A program made the position numbers and the translations under genes. A DNA stretch of 32,537 bases, taken from contig JAPPGE010000040.1 of NCBI GenBank assembly GCA_028821455.1, positions 1 to 32,537 on the forward strand. The letters run 5' to 3'. Under the pieces are notes generated by a model. That model saw only the letters and a program-made list of their open reading frames with translations, was not told the DNA's origin and made no database searches. Each line of letters starts with the position of its first letter. Position 1 is the stretch's first letter. This document shows positions 15,418 to 24,642 of the stretch, in pieces. Source of the DNA: a bacterium. Lineage in GTDB: Bacteria; Pseudomonadota; Alphaproteobacteria; SP197.

Positions 15418-17573
15418 GCGCCCGGCTCGAGCGAGAGGGCGGCACTCCCCGAACCGGTCACGCGTCCGATCAGCGCAGCGCCGGTTTCGCCGGCTTCGTG
15501 AAGAAGAGCGATTGCCTCGTTTGCTTCCTCCTCAGGGAGACCGGCGACAAGCCCGCCGGCTGTCTGTGGATCAAAGAGGATCGGGTCGGCCGTATCGGCG
15601 TCGAGGATGCCGTCCAACGCTGCAACATTGCCGGGATGAAGCGTGCTGGCCCGGCCCTGCGCGAGGAGTTCCACCGCCCCGGCATAAGCAGGCACCCTGC
15701 CGATCTCGATGGCAACGCCCGAGGCCCGCGCCATGTCCCACAGGTGTCCGGCAAGTCCGAAACCGGTCACGTCCGTCATTGCCCGGGCGCCGGCGCCGGC
15801 GAGAACGCGTGCAGCCGGTCCATTGCTGCGCTGCATTGCTTCGAGAATGGTCCCGATCCACGCAGCCTCGGCCTCACCGCGCATGTTGGCGGCCAGCAGA
15901 GCCCCGGTGCCAAGAGGCCTGGTCAGAAGAAGAACGTCGCCCCGTTCCAGGCCCGACAGACGAATGAGCGCCGATTCGTCGGCATGGCCGGTGACGACCA
16001 GGCCCAGGGCGGCGCGGTCCGATTCGCCGGTATGGCCTCCCACCAGGGCGCAGCCTTCCTCGCGAAGGATGGAAAGAACTCCCTCGAGCATGAGCACCAG
16101 ATCGTCTTCCATGGCGTCGGCGTCACCGGGCACCAGACCAACGAGCGCCATGGCGGCGCGGGGTTCGGCTCCCATGGCGTGAATGTCGGAGAGCGCGTGA
16201 ACTGCCGCGATGCGGCCAAACAGCCAGGGATCGTCGACGAACGCCGGGAAATGATCGACCGTCTGAACCATCACCGTGCCAGGGACCGGTGCGAGAACCG
16301 CTGCGTCGTCGGCCGCGTCAAGACCAACCAGGACACCGGGCATGGCAGGAACATCAAGGCGGGCCAGAGCCCGTTCCAGAACACGCGACGGCACCTTGGC
16401 GCCGCACCCGCCGCACCGCATGGGAAGGGTCTCTTCCATCCTTGGCAGGTCCTGATAACGACGCATCCACCGCCGGTCGATTCGATCCTTCCACCGCCAC
16501 ACCCAGCGCCCGGACACTGTGATCGGTCCCCGTGAGGCCACCGCGTGCCCCTTGCCGGTCGAGACAAGCGCCAGGGTGTGTCGCTGGGGTCGGTAGGACA
16601 CCAGCTCCCGCCCCTCTGCAAGGCGCCGGAGAGAGCCGTCCAGGACCGGCCCCTGGCGCACGGCATGGACGCCGTTCTTGGGCAGTTGCCCTGGTGTGAA
16701 TCCGGCGACGTCACCGACAGCGAACACGCACGGGTGGGATGTCGAGCGCAGGAAGCCGTCAACGGCGACGAATCCCCCGTTGTCCACAGCAAGTCCGGTA
16801 CGGCGAATCCAGTCCGGCGCTGCAGCTCCGGTGGCAAGAATGGTGACATCACTCTGCAGTACGGAGCCGTCATCCAGGCAGACATGACCATCCTCAAGCG
16901 CGACGACCGGCGCATTCAGGCAAACGCCGATTCCAGCCCCGGCAAGAGCCCGGGCAAGCCGTCTGCCGGCGCCGGTTGCGTGATCTGCCAACAAGGCTGC
17001 ATCAGCGGTCACCACGGTGAAGACGAGCGATGCCGGATCGCAACCGGCCTCGACCATGTGGCTGGCGAGTCGACGATGGAGAGCCATGGCGACCTCGACT
17101 CCGGCCGCACCACCACCGACCATCGTCACCCGGTAGGATCCCGTGGCCGCACATGCCGCCGTCTCCACCTCCCTCCAGCGATCCAGAAAGCGATCGATCG
17201 GCTTAACCGGCAGACCATGCGTCCCTGCTCCGGCAATTCCATCGTTCGCCGGGCGGGAACCGATGTCCAGCGAGGCGACATCGAAACGAAGAGGGGGACG
17301 GGTCTCGAAGTGCACCTGGCGCGCTTCGGGATCAAGTCCGGTAGCGGCAGCATGGATCAGCCGGGTTCCGGCCCGCGCGGCAAGGGGCACAAGATCGATA
17401 TGTGCCTCGGCCCAGGTGTAGTGACCCGCGAGATATCCGGGGATCATCCCTGAATAGGGTGTCGCGACATCCCGCGTGACAAGGGTGAGGCGCGCGCCGG
17501 AGATGGGTGTCATGAGGGCATTGCGCAAGACCTCGACATGGGCATGGCCGCCGCCGATCAGAACGATGTCCAT
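15384..17573 (-). CDS. selD: Selenide, water dikinase fused to an N-terminal NADH dehydrogenase-like flavoprotein domain
   Basis: The 729-residue protein makes selenophosphate for Sec-tRNA synthesis. Residues about 1-370 are a pyridine-nucleotide-disulfide oxidoreductase/NDH-2-like domain with an FAD motif GGGHAHVEV, a second nucleotide-binding VGGGAAGVE and the FAD-end motif FAVGDVA. SelD starts near 385 with RCGGCGAKV (386-394), whose Cys is the usual active-site residue, then LDAADDAAV, an ALSDIHAMGA segment and GGHTGESD. This fusion is known in other bacteria; the flavoprotein part may supply reduced selenium. ATG 17573 has GGGGA just upstream, 12 bases past the 3' end of selC. The gene ends convergently, 34 bases inside the selenoprotein gene. 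Confidence 0.95.
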   Translation of the reverse strand: MDIVLIGGGHAHVEVLRNALMTPISGARLTLVTRDVATPYSGMIPGYLAGHYTWAEAHIDLVPLAARAGTRLIHAAATGLDPEARQVHFETRPPLRFDVASLDIGSRPANDGIAGAGTHGLPVKPIDRFLDRWREVETAACAATGSYRVTMVGGGAAGVEVAMALHRRLASHMVEAGCDPASLVFTVVTADAALLADHATGAGRRLARALAGAGIGVCLNAPVVALEDGHVCLDDGSVLQSDVTILATGAAAPDWIRRTGLAVDNGGFVAVDGFLRSTSHPCVFAVGDVAGFTPGQLPKNGVHAVRQGPVLDGSLRRLAEGRELVSYRPQRHTLALVSTGKGHAVASRGPITVSGRWVWRWKDRIDRRWMRRYQDLPRMEETLPMRCGGCGAKVPSRVLERALARLDVPAMPGVLVGLDAADDAAVLAPVPGTVMVQTVDHFPAFVDDPWLFGRIAAVHALSDIHAMGAEPRAAMALVGLVPGDADAMEDDLVLMLEGVLSILREEGCALVGGHTGESDRAALGLVVTGHADESALIRLSGLERGDVLLLTRPLGTGALLAANMRGEAEAAWIGTILEAMQRSNGPAARVLAGAGARAMTDVTGFGLAGHLWDMARASGVAIEIGRVPAYAGAVELLAQGRASTLHPGNVAALDGILDADTADPILFDPQTAGGLVAGLPEEEANEAIALLHEAGETGAALIGRVTGSGSAALSLEPGAQPFTFSGTNM

Positions 17574-17585
17574 GAGTCCCCGCGA

Positions 17586-17680
17586 TGGCGGAAGGGGGCG
17601 GGAGTCGAACCCACCAGGCACGCCTTGCGCCCCTCACCGGTTTTGAAGACCGGGCGGTCCACCGGAACCGATCCCCTTCC
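17586..17680 (-). tRNA. selC: tRNA-Sec, anticodon TCA
   Basis: The 95-base minus-strand sequence starts GGAAGGGG and ends CCCCTTCC-G-CCA, an 8-base acceptor stem typical of bacterial tRNA-Sec. The anticodon loop CTTCAAA (anticodon TCA at 17646-17644) is closed by CCGGT/ACCGG. There is a long variable arm (GGGGCGC...GTGCC region) and a TTCGACT T-loop. Length, 8+5 acceptor/T stem and CCA match E. coli selC layout. It lies between the heparinase-like gene and selD, both on the same strand. Confidence 0.96.
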
Positions 17681-17717
17681 ATGTGTTCGCCCGGCAATTC
17701 GCGGCGAGTCGCCGCTG

Positions 17718-19415
17718 TCAGACGAGATCCAGCTCTTCACCGTGCGAACGCTTCCGTTTCCTTTTCGGTCTCGACTCGATGCGTTCGAGTTCCCACGTGA
17801 TGACGTTCCTGACCCCGTTCAGTCCCCGGGACACCACCACCTGCTGGGACGCGCGCATGGCGCCCGAGCCCAGATAGACAGTACCCACCAGTTCCAGAAC
17901 ACCACCCCTGACGCTCAACCGCCATCCCTTGCCGGACCTCGGACTCAGAAGCACACTCTGACTGTCGTGCACGACCGCTGCCCGGACGTCCGGATGAAGG
18001 TGGAAGCGCAGCGAGAACCGTTCACCGCCAGGACCGTCGAGAACATCCTCGCCCTTCAGCACATGGCCATCTGCAGCGAGGGCGAGCGTGCGGTGATGGG
18101 TCAGGCGGAATGGCGCATGATAGCCGTCATGACTCATGACGAGGGTTGCATTGCCCTGCTGTTCGCGCCGCTCCACCCTCACGTCGCGCGGTCCCCGGCC
18201 GAGGCATCCATCCTTTCTGAACTCCGCCAGACTTCGATCATCCACCGTGATGGTCGAGTGGGCCGCGGTCTCGCGGGCAGCCTGCTGCCAGTCGCTGTCC
18301 GGACCATGCCAGGAGCCCATCGAGACAATCAGCCGTTCCCTGCCGTAGCTCATCTCGAAGGCAAGGGGGGCGGCATGGGCCCGCGCGGTCCACTCGGCCG
18401 CCGGAGGCCAGGCTGCATCGACGAGAACGACGGTGCTGCCCTCTTCGAGACGTTCGAAGCCCGTGTACGGTGTGCGCCGTAACGGCCGTCCGGTGGCCTG
18501 GCCGATGGCCAGCACATTGTCGATCAGATGGGGCGATTCCTCCCGTGATCCGTTGAACAGCGCCAGTCCGCCATCACCGTGCCGATAGAAACGGAGCATC
18601 GGTGCGGCACGGTCGATGGTTTGCTGGAGCCAGCCGGGGACAGGATGGCGGCCCTGAATCAGGGCCAGTCGAATGTCCACAAGATCGCGCAACAGGAGAT
18701 ACTGGATGCTGGGATTGCGTTCGCGCTGGCCGCCGTCCGGCAACATCTGATGATCCAGTTCATGCTTGAGAAGGCGCATGACCTGGGGCATGCGCCGCGC
18801 CGAACCCGGCAGGGTGATCCCGGCAAAGATAAGGGCCCGCAGGACCGCGATCCTGCCCAGACCCGAAGGACCGCGCGTCGCCACGCGGGCAAGATGTCGT
18901 GTCTGTTCCGTGAGGCTCCTGAAGAACTGCTGGCGGATCCGTGGATCGGCATCACCGATGAGAAATCCGTGGTGCGTTAGCCACGAGGCAAGGCGCCGAC
19001 CCAGAATGTCGGGACGCCAGGCAAAACGGTTCCAGGACCCGCAATCGGACATCCACCCGGCCAGGGCAGTCTGGGCGATCTGGCGCGCGTGCCCTCCCGC
19101 TTCCTGGAGATCGCGCAACCATGTGAATCCGTGCAGTTCCTCAAGCCAGCCGTTCCAGGCTCCCGGAGGATACCAGTCGGGCGGCCCAAGCCGGTGATCG
19201 AAGACGAATGTCTGGTTCGCCAGTTTCCAGTGCCCCTCGCTGATGGCGTGGCCCCTTCCGGCATTGCCCGGCCACGGATCATTGAGACTCTGCAAGAGAC
19301 TGTCCGGGACTTCCCGCGCCAGGAAGAAGCGATAGAGCCGGCTGGTAAAGAGGGCCGAACGGAGACCTTCCAGTGGATCGGACACGAAACCTGGCTCACT
19401 CGCCTGATGCACCAC
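17718..19415 (-). CDS. Heparinase II/III family protein
   Basis: The 565-residue protein matches in length and pattern the alphaproteobacterial heparinase II/III-like proteins found next to rsmB and rpe. The N-terminal two thirds is an alpha-helical toroid (WxxGGWLxE-like and RRLASWLTH segments). The C-terminal part is a beta-rich domain with FRLTHHRTLAL and GERFSLRFHLHPDV motifs. No signal peptide is visible, so it may be cytoplasmic or membrane-associated. GTG 19415 follows the rpe stop after 2 bases, so the genes are co-transcribed. The substrate of this subgroup is not established. The C-terminal tail is unusually basic (RPKRKRKRSHGEE). Confidence 0.85.
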   Translation of the reverse strand: MVHQASEPGFVSDPLEGLRSALFTSRLYRFFLAREVPDSLLQSLNDPWPGNAGRGHAISEGHWKLANQTFVFDHRLGPPDWYPPGAWNGWLEELHGFTWLRDLQEAGGHARQIAQTALAGWMSDCGSWNRFAWRPDILGRRLASWLTHHGFLIGDADPRIRQQFFRSLTEQTRHLARVATRGPSGLGRIAVLRALIFAGITLPGSARRMPQVMRLLKHELDHQMLPDGGQRERNPSIQYLLLRDLVDIRLALIQGRHPVPGWLQQTIDRAAPMLRFYRHGDGGLALFNGSREESPHLIDNVLAIGQATGRPLRRTPYTGFERLEEGSTVVLVDAAWPPAAEWTARAHAAPLAFEMSYGRERLIVSMGSWHGPDSDWQQAARETAAHSTITVDDRSLAEFRKDGCLGRGPRDVRVERREQQGNATLVMSHDGYHAPFRLTHHRTLALAADGHVLKGEDVLDGPGGERFSLRFHLHPDVRAAVVHDSQSVLLSPRSGKGWRLSVRGGVLELVGTVYLGSGAMRASQQVVVSRGLNGVRNVITWELERIESRPKRKRKRSHGEELDLV

Positions 19416-19417
19416 CG

Positions 19418-20077
19418 CTAAACCCGGAGCGCCTGGATGTTGTCGGCATAGTGTTCAGGGCCGCCGGAAAAGACGGCCGTGCCTGCCACCAGAACATCGG
19501 CGCCGGCCGTCACCGCGAGTCGCGCGGTGGCTGGAGTGATGCCACCGTCAACCACGAGATCGATGTCGTGCCCCCCGGCGTCAATCATCGCCCTCAGTTC
19601 CGCGATCTTCGGCAGGACACCCTTGATGAACGTCTGTCCCGCGTATCCCGGATTGACGGTCATGACAAGGATGAGATCGACCTGATCAAGGAGCGAGGCG
19701 ACGGCAACGGAGGGGGTCTGGGGATTGAGGGAAATGCCGGCCCTGATGCCTGAGTCGCGGATGACCTGCAGGGTGCGATGGACATGCGGTGACGCCTCAA
19801 CATGCACGGTCACCATGTCGCTGCCGGCGCTGATGAAATCCCCGATGAGATGATCGGGCGCGTTCACCATCAGGTGGACATCAAATGGCTTGGTGGTGCA
19901 GTCCCGCAGCGCCGCGATGATCGGAGCACCCAGTGTCAGGTTGGGCACGAAGTGACCGTCCATCACGTCGATGTGGATACGGTCACACCCGGCATTGTCG
20001 ATGGCGCGGATTTCCTGGCCGAGCCTGGAAAAGTCGGCCGACAGGATGGAAGGAGCAATGCGGAGAGACTGCTTCAC
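19418..20077 (-). CDS. rpe: Ribulose-phosphate 3-epimerase
   Basis: A 219-residue TIM-barrel enzyme that interconverts ribulose 5-phosphate and xylulose 5-phosphate in the pentose phosphate and Calvin pathways. Motifs run in the expected order: IAPSILSADF, HIDVMDGHFVPN, FDVHLMV, HVEA, VNPGYAGQ and VDGGI. Length is normal. ATG 20077 overlaps the stop of rsmB by 4 bases, indicating translational coupling. Confidence 0.97.
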   Translation of the reverse strand: MKQSLRIAPSILSADFSRLGQEIRAIDNAGCDRIHIDVMDGHFVPNLTLGAPIIAALRDCTTKPFDVHLMVNAPDHLIGDFISAGSDMVTVHVEASPHVHRTLQVIRDSGIRAGISLNPQTPSVAVASLLDQVDLILVMTVNPGYAGQTFIKGVLPKIAELRAMIDAGGHDIDLVVDGGITPATARLAVTAGADVLVAGTAVFSGGPEHYADNIQALRV

Positions 20078-21399
20078 ACGATTGAGGTACCAGCTTCACC
20101 CGACTGTCGCAAGCGCATGACGAAAAAGCCGTCAAGCCCCCCTTCCCGGGCGAGGTGGGTGGGCAGGACCCTCAGGCATCCCTCCCCTGTCACGGCCTCC
20201 TCCAGGCCGGGCACCTCGTCTGGATGGATGGCATCGATGCAGCAACCATGCCCCAGGTGGTCCAGGTGTGCTTCGCCCTCTTCCGGCTCGATGGAACACG
20301 CCGCGTAGACGAGGACCCCTTGTCCGGAGAGGTTGGCCAGCGCATTGGCGATCATCCGCCGCTGCAGGGAAGCGAGACGGCGGACGTCCGTTTGATTCCT
20401 GGTCCACGGTATGTCGGGATGCCGGCGTATGGTGCCGGTGCCGCTGCACGGTGCGTCGAGCAGCACGGCATCGAACGGCGTCGGTGATCGCCAGGTGGCG
20501 GCATCTGCGATGCGAGTTTCGATGGTGCAGCCCAGACGCTCCATGTTGCCCTGCAGTCTTTCCATGCGTTTCCCGGAGACGTCGACAGCCGTGACGCGGG
20601 CCCCGGCGAGCGCAAGCTGCGCCGTCTTGCCGCCCGGTGCCGCACACAGATCAAGAACCCGCCGCCCGGAAATGTCGCCGAGCAGGCGGGCCGGAAACGA
20701 GGCGGCCGTATCCTGGACCCACCAGCGCCCGCATTCATATCCGGAAAGATCCCTGACGACGCCGGCTGACGGTACCCTGATACTGCCTGTCGAAAGGACG
20801 CGTCCTCCCAGCCGTGCCGCCCATGTTTCGGCATCGTCGACCACGGTGACGTCGAGTTCCGGGCGTTCGAGGTTGACCCTTGCGATGGCGGATGCGCTCG
20901 CGCCGCCCCAGGCATCCCGCCATGACCGGTAGAGCCAGGAGGGCGTGTTCAGCATCGATGGATCCTGACCGGCAATCATAGTCCGCCCTTCTCTCTGCAG
21001 CCTCCGAAGAACCGCGTTGACGAGGGGCGCCATGCCCCTCGCGCGGGCGTGGGCAAGACGTACCGAACTGTCGATGGCGGCATGGGGCGCAAATCCGAGA
21101 AACAGCAGCTGGGCAATGCCAAGTCGCAGGATGGCGCGCACGTTGCGCGCCCGCGCCGACAACGGGCGCTCGAGGCTGGCGGCGATCAGCGCATCGATCT
21201 GGCCCAGTCGGCGGCAGGTCTCCGTGGTCACCGTATGAACGAGCGCCCGGTCGCGGGCTTCCAGGAGGCCGAACCGCCTGTCTCGCTCCAGCGCACGATC
21301 GAGCGAGATCCGGTCTTCGAGGCATGCCACAAGGGCATCAAGGGCCACCAGCCTCGGGAGGCCGGCTCGCCGCCGGTCAGCCGGCGGATCCGCCATCAC
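20074..21399 (-). CDS. rsmB: 16S rRNA (cytosine(967)-C(5))-methyltransferase
   Basis: The 441-residue protein has an N-terminal NusB-like RNA-binding domain (about 1-150) and a C-terminal SAM-dependent methyltransferase domain. Key motifs are LDLCAAPGGKTAQLA (SAM binding), DAPCSGTGTIRRHPD (motif IV with the release Cys) and VYAACSIEPEEGE (catalytic Cys). It modifies C967 of 16S rRNA. The gene sits between rbsK and rpe with 4-base overlaps on both sides. Start ATG 21399. Confidence 0.95.
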   Translation of the reverse strand: MMADPPADRRRAGLPRLVALDALVACLEDRISLDRALERDRRFGLLEARDRALVHTVTTETCRRLGQIDALIAASLERPLSARARNVRAILRLGIAQLLFLGFAPHAAIDSSVRLAHARARGMAPLVNAVLRRLQREGRTMIAGQDPSMLNTPSWLYRSWRDAWGGASASAIARVNLERPELDVTVVDDAETWAARLGGRVLSTGSIRVPSAGVVRDLSGYECGRWWVQDTAASFPARLLGDISGRRVLDLCAAPGGKTAQLALAGARVTAVDVSGKRMERLQGNMERLGCTIETRIADAATWRSPTPFDAVLLDAPCSGTGTIRRHPDIPWTRNQTDVRRLASLQRRMIANALANLSGQGVLVYAACSIEPEEGEAHLDHLGHGCCIDAIHPDEVPGLEEAVTGEGCLRVLPTHLAREGGLDGFFVMRLRQSGEAGTSIV

Positions 21400-22307
21400 A
21401 CGGCAACCGCCGGCGCCAGTTCCTCCAGGCGGGCATCAACGGCCTCGAAACGCGGCAGTGCCGGCATGGCGCCTGGTTCCAGGCAGGCAAGGGCGCCGGC
21501 GACACAGGCACGGCGCAGCGCCCCGGGGAGCGACATGTCCATGTCGAGAGCCGCGGCGAGGGTGCCGCAAAAGGCGTCGCCGGCTCCCACGGTGTCAACG
21601 GGCCGGATCGCAAGGCTGCCGATGCTCCAGGTCTCTCCGGGACCGACGGCGACAGCGCCCTTCTCACCCAGTGTCACCACGGTCGTCACGCCTTCTCGAC
21701 GCGCCAGGTGGTGTGCAAGATCGACCGGCGCCATGCCGTCCAGGCCCGCCTCTCTCGCGACAGCTGCCGCTTCGACCTCGTTGACGATCAGGAGATCGAG
21801 CACATCGCAATCAACGGGACCGGCCGGTGCGGCATTGAGGATGACACGCACGCCGGCATCCCGTGCCCGGCGGGCCAGCTTCATGCACTCGTCAACGGGC
21901 ACTTCACGCTGCAGCAGCAGGGTCGTCGCGGAGTCCAGCGCGCCGTCCCCGACACATGCCTGCCGGGCCTCGCGGTTGGCTCCGCTCGAAACGACAATCT
22001 GGTTGGCGCCTTCGTGATCGACCGTGACGATTGCCAGCGCCGTCGGCCGTGTCGCCGTGGCGACAAGGTCCATGTCGATGCCTTCGCCAGACATGACGGC
22101 GATCAGTTCGCGGCCAAAATCGTCCGGCCCGACACAGCCCGCCATGGCCACCTCCCCACCGGCACGGGCGGCGGCCACTGCCTGATTCGCCCCCTTGCCG
22201 CCAGGCGCCGTGACGTGTTCCGGTGTCAGCACGGTCTCCCCCGGCTCCGGCAGGTGCTCCACCTGAAGAATGAAGTCCATGTTGAGCGAGCCGAAGACGA
22301 CAATCAC
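21396..22307 (-). CDS. rbsK: Ribokinase (PfkB family)
   Basis: The 303-residue sugar kinase shows FGSLNMDF, the substrate-binding APGGKGANQAVAAARAG and the C-terminal VDTVGAGDAFCGTLAA with the anion hole and catalytic Asp. It is expected to phosphorylate ribose at O5. The start is taken as GTG 22307, preceded by GGGAG and giving the usual family length. An in-frame ATG at 22409 lies inside glnT and adds unrelated residues. It lies 41 bases downstream of glnT and overlaps rsmB by 4 bases. Confidence 0.92.
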   Translation of the reverse strand: MIVVFGSLNMDFILQVEHLPEPGETVLTPEHVTAPGGKGANQAVAAARAGGEVAMAGCVGPDDFGRELIAVMSGEGIDMDLVATATRPTALAIVTVDHEGANQIVVSSGANREARQACVGDGALDSATTLLLQREVPVDECMKLARRARDAGVRVILNAAPAGPVDCDVLDLLIVNEVEAAAVAREAGLDGMAPVDLAHHLARREGVTTVVTLGEKGAVAVGPGETWSIGSLAIRPVDTVGAGDAFCGTLAAALDMDMSLPGALRRACVAGALACLEPGAMPALPRFEAVDARLEELAPAVAV

Positions 22308-22348
22308 CGGATCACACTCCCGGCCAGGGGAAGAGGCGGCAGGCGCGT

Positions 22349-23653
22349 TCAGCAATCGAGGGTGTGGTCGCGCTCCCACTGGGTCAGGTGACGCGTGTAG
22401 TCGAGCCATTCCCGCTTCTTCATGGACAGGAAGGCATTGACGGTCTCGTCGCCGAGATAGTCACGCAGCATCGTGTTGGATTCGGCCACCCGAATCGCGT
22501 CGAGGAGATTGAGCGGCAGGCGCTCGACGTCCAGCGATTCAGCATCCGTTTCGTACATGTTGACATCGAGACGCTTGCCGGGATCCACCTCGCCGGCGAT
22601 GCCGTCAAGTCCGGCGGCGAGCAGCGCCGCCTGGGCGAGATAGGGGTTGGTTGCTCCGTCCATCAGGCGGAACTCGAACCGTCCCTCGTCTGGAATTCGC
22701 ACCATGTGCGTGCGGTTGTTTCCCGTGTAGGAGACCGTGTTGGGCGACCACGTCGCTCCCGATGCCGTGACCTGGGCGTTGATCCTCTTGTAGCTGTTGA
22801 CCACCGGATTGAAGATCGCCGTCAGCGCCCGGGCATGCTTGAGCACGCCACCGAGGAAGTGGTAGCCCATCCCGGAGATGCCGAGTTCCCCGTCCGGATC
22901 GTGGAACAGGTTGGTGTCACCCCCTGAATCCCACATGCTGGCATGGGTATGGCAGCCGTTTCCGGTGATGTTCGAGAACGGCTTGGGCATGAACGTGGCC
23001 CGCAGCCCGTGGTTCTCGGCGATCGACTTCACCATGAACTTGAAGAAGGTGTGGCGGTCGGCGGTCACAAGGACGTCGTCGTAGTCCCAGTTCATCTCGA
23101 ACTGGCCGTTGGCGTCTTCGTGGTCGTTCTGATAGGGCCCCCAGCCCAGAGACAGCATGGCATCGCAAATCTCGGCGATGACGTCATAGCGGCGCATGAG
23201 CGCCTGCTGGTCGTAGCAGGGCTTGTCCATGATGTCGCGGGAATCGTGGATGTCGCTGCCGTCGGCGTTGATCAGGTGGAACTCGCACTCCACGCCGGTC
23301 CGGAACCGCATGCCCTGATCGGCGGCACGCGCAACCATGCGCCGCAACACATTGCGTGGACCATGGTCGACCTCGCTGCCGTCCATCATGAGGTTGCCGG
23401 CCATCCAGCCGACCTCCGGTTTCCAGGGGAGCTGGATGAGAGACTCGGGATCGGGTACGGCAAACATGTCCGGATGTGCCGGCGTCATGTCGAGGTGTGT
23501 GGCGAACCCGGCGAACCCGGCGCCGTCCGCCACCATGCCATCGATCGCGGCGGCCGGCACCAGCTTGGAGCGGGCCACCCCGGCAAGGTCCGAAAAGCTG
23601 ATCAGGAAGTACCTGATACCCTTCTCGCGGGCGATCTTCGATACGGCAACCAT
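22349..23653 (-). CDS. glnT: Glutamine synthetase, GlnT type
   Basis: The 434-residue protein matches the rhizobial GlnT group (about 435 residues): FATHLDMTPAHPD, NDHEDANGQFEMNW, MPKPFSNITGNGCHTH (ATP/glutamate site) and the RFEFRLMDGATNPYL region are all present. It ligates ammonia to glutamate; members of related groups make gamma-glutamyl-methylamide, so an alternative amine substrate cannot be excluded. ATG 23653 is preceded by GGGAGGA. The intact glutamate- and ATP-binding motifs argue for activity. Confidence 0.92.
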   Translation of the reverse strand: MVAVSKIAREKGIRYFLISFSDLAGVARSKLVPAAAIDGMVADGAGFAGFATHLDMTPAHPDMFAVPDPESLIQLPWKPEVGWMAGNLMMDGSEVDHGPRNVLRRMVARAADQGMRFRTGVECEFHLINADGSDIHDSRDIMDKPCYDQQALMRRYDVIAEICDAMLSLGWGPYQNDHEDANGQFEMNWDYDDVLVTADRHTFFKFMVKSIAENHGLRATFMPKPFSNITGNGCHTHASMWDSGGDTNLFHDPDGELGISGMGYHFLGGVLKHARALTAIFNPVVNSYKRINAQVTASGATWSPNTVSYTGNNRTHMVRIPDEGRFEFRLMDGATNPYLAQAALLAAGLDGIAGEVDPGKRLDVNMYETDAESLDVERLPLNLLDAIRVAESNTMLRDYLGDETVNAFLSMKKREWLDYTRHLTQWERDHTLDC

Positions 23654-23920
23654 GGCACTCAGTCCTCCCGGGATGCGTTGCGGGGCGGCACTCTATCGCC
23701 GGGCCCGGCGGAAGTCCAAGCGGTTGCCGCTGAGCGCCGGGCCCGTCCCAACCCGCGACTGTTGGTGCGAACCGCCAGTAATTGAACAGGGACTTGCAGA
23801 TGAAAGTGGGCGACCCTCCACGCGGTCAACACGGCGGCCTGATGGACTCGGCGATGTGACGGGCTTCACAGCGGACGTTCATGGCTTTCGCCAACTCACC
23901 ATTGCGGCTGCAATTGCGCA
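23654..23920. other. Intergenic region between glnT and the toxin-antitoxin pair
   Basis: No convincing gene is visible. The first ~20 bases hold the glnT ribosome-binding site (minus strand). The remainder is GC-rich with short overlapping frames and no recognised domain. Base composition falls sharply just before 23921, where the AT-rich operator of the toxin-antitoxin pair begins. Confidence 0.6.
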
Positions 23921-23921
23921 T

Positions 23922-23950
23922 TTGATAGCACATTCAACAAATGCTATCAT
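23922..23950 (+). promoter_or_regulatory. Promoter and palindromic operator of the FitAB-type toxin-antitoxin operon
   Basis: TTGATA (23922-23927) and TATCAT (23945-23950) form a near-consensus promoter with 17-base spacing. The same stretch contains inverted half-sites TGATAGCA (23923-23930) and TGCTATCA (23942-23949) with 11 bases between. The half-site resembles what I recall for the gonococcal FitA operator. The overlap implies autorepression by the antitoxin or complex. Confidence 0.65.
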
Positions 23951-23989
23951 TCGGGTCGTCACTTCAGGTCTGCCATCAAGGAGCCAGCC

Positions 23990-24229
23990 ATGGCGCAAAT
24001 CACCATCCGGCAAATCCCCGACGAGGTCCACCGGGCGCTGAAAGCACAGGCCCGGGCCCAGGGCAAGAGCGCCGAGGCGCTGGCGCGGAACATCCTGCGG
24101 CGCGGGCTGTTCCCCGCCGACCGCGCGCGCCCGGGCGACATGCTCCGGTCCATTTGGAAGGACGCCGACTTCTCGGATGCATCCTTTGAGCGCGATTGCT
24201 CACCAATCGACCCGGCCTCGTTCGAATGA
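23990..24229 (+). CDS. fitA: Antitoxin, FitA-type ribbon-helix-helix protein
   Basis: A 79-residue protein starting MAQITIRQIPDEVHRALKAQ, a ribbon-helix-helix DNA-binding arm typical of FitA/VapB antitoxins; the helix continues with ARAQGKSAEALARNIL. The C-terminal ~35 residues, ending DPASFE, should wrap the toxin. The stop overlaps the toxin ATG by 4 bases. It presumably neutralises the PIN toxin and represses its own promoter at 23922-23950. Confidence 0.88.
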   Translation: MAQITIRQIPDEVHRALKAQARAQGKSAEALARNILRRGLFPADRARPGDMLRSIWKDADFSDASFERDCSPIDPASFE

Positions 24230-24642
24230 TCCTGCTGGACACGAGCGTGGTCTCTGAAACCATGAGACCGGCACCGGATCCGGGAGTCATGGATTGGTTG
24301 AACCAACAGGAACTGGAGTCGCTCTGGCTGTCGGTGATCACCGTCATGGAACTCCGGTTCGGCGCTGCCCTCCTGGCGCCGAGCGCGCGGCGGCAGATTT
24401 TTGAAAACGGCATCGATGAAACTGTGGACCGGGTGTTCAGGGGCCGAATCAAGCACCTCGACGAACCGGCGGTTCGGGTGTTCGCGGATCGGGCGGCAAC
24501 CGCCCGGCGCAACGGCCGGCGGGTCGGATTCGCCGATGCGGCGATCGCGGCAATCGCGGTCGCCTCGGGGTTCCACGTCGCCACCCGCGACACGGCCCCC
24601 TTCCGTGACATGGGCGCCAGTGTGATCAACCCCTGGAGCTGA
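24226..24642 (+). CDS. fitB: PIN-domain toxin, FitB/VapC-type
   Basis: A 138-residue PIN-domain ribonuclease. It has the first acidic motif MILLDTSVVSE (Asp5), the central Glu in TVMELRFGA and the C-terminal acidic motif FADAAIAAIA followed by FHVATRDTAPF, so the metal-binding quartet looks complete. ATG 24226 overlaps the antitoxin stop (ATGA); the frame extends upstream only inside the antitoxin gene. FitB/VapC toxins cleave RNA, often tRNA. The target here cannot be predicted. Confidence 0.9.
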   Translation: MILLDTSVVSETMRPAPDPGVMDWLNQQELESLWLSVITVMELRFGAALLAPSARRQIFENGIDETVDRVFRGRIKHLDEPAVRVFADRAATARRNGRRVGFADAAIAAIAVASGFHVATRDTAPFRDMGASVINPWS

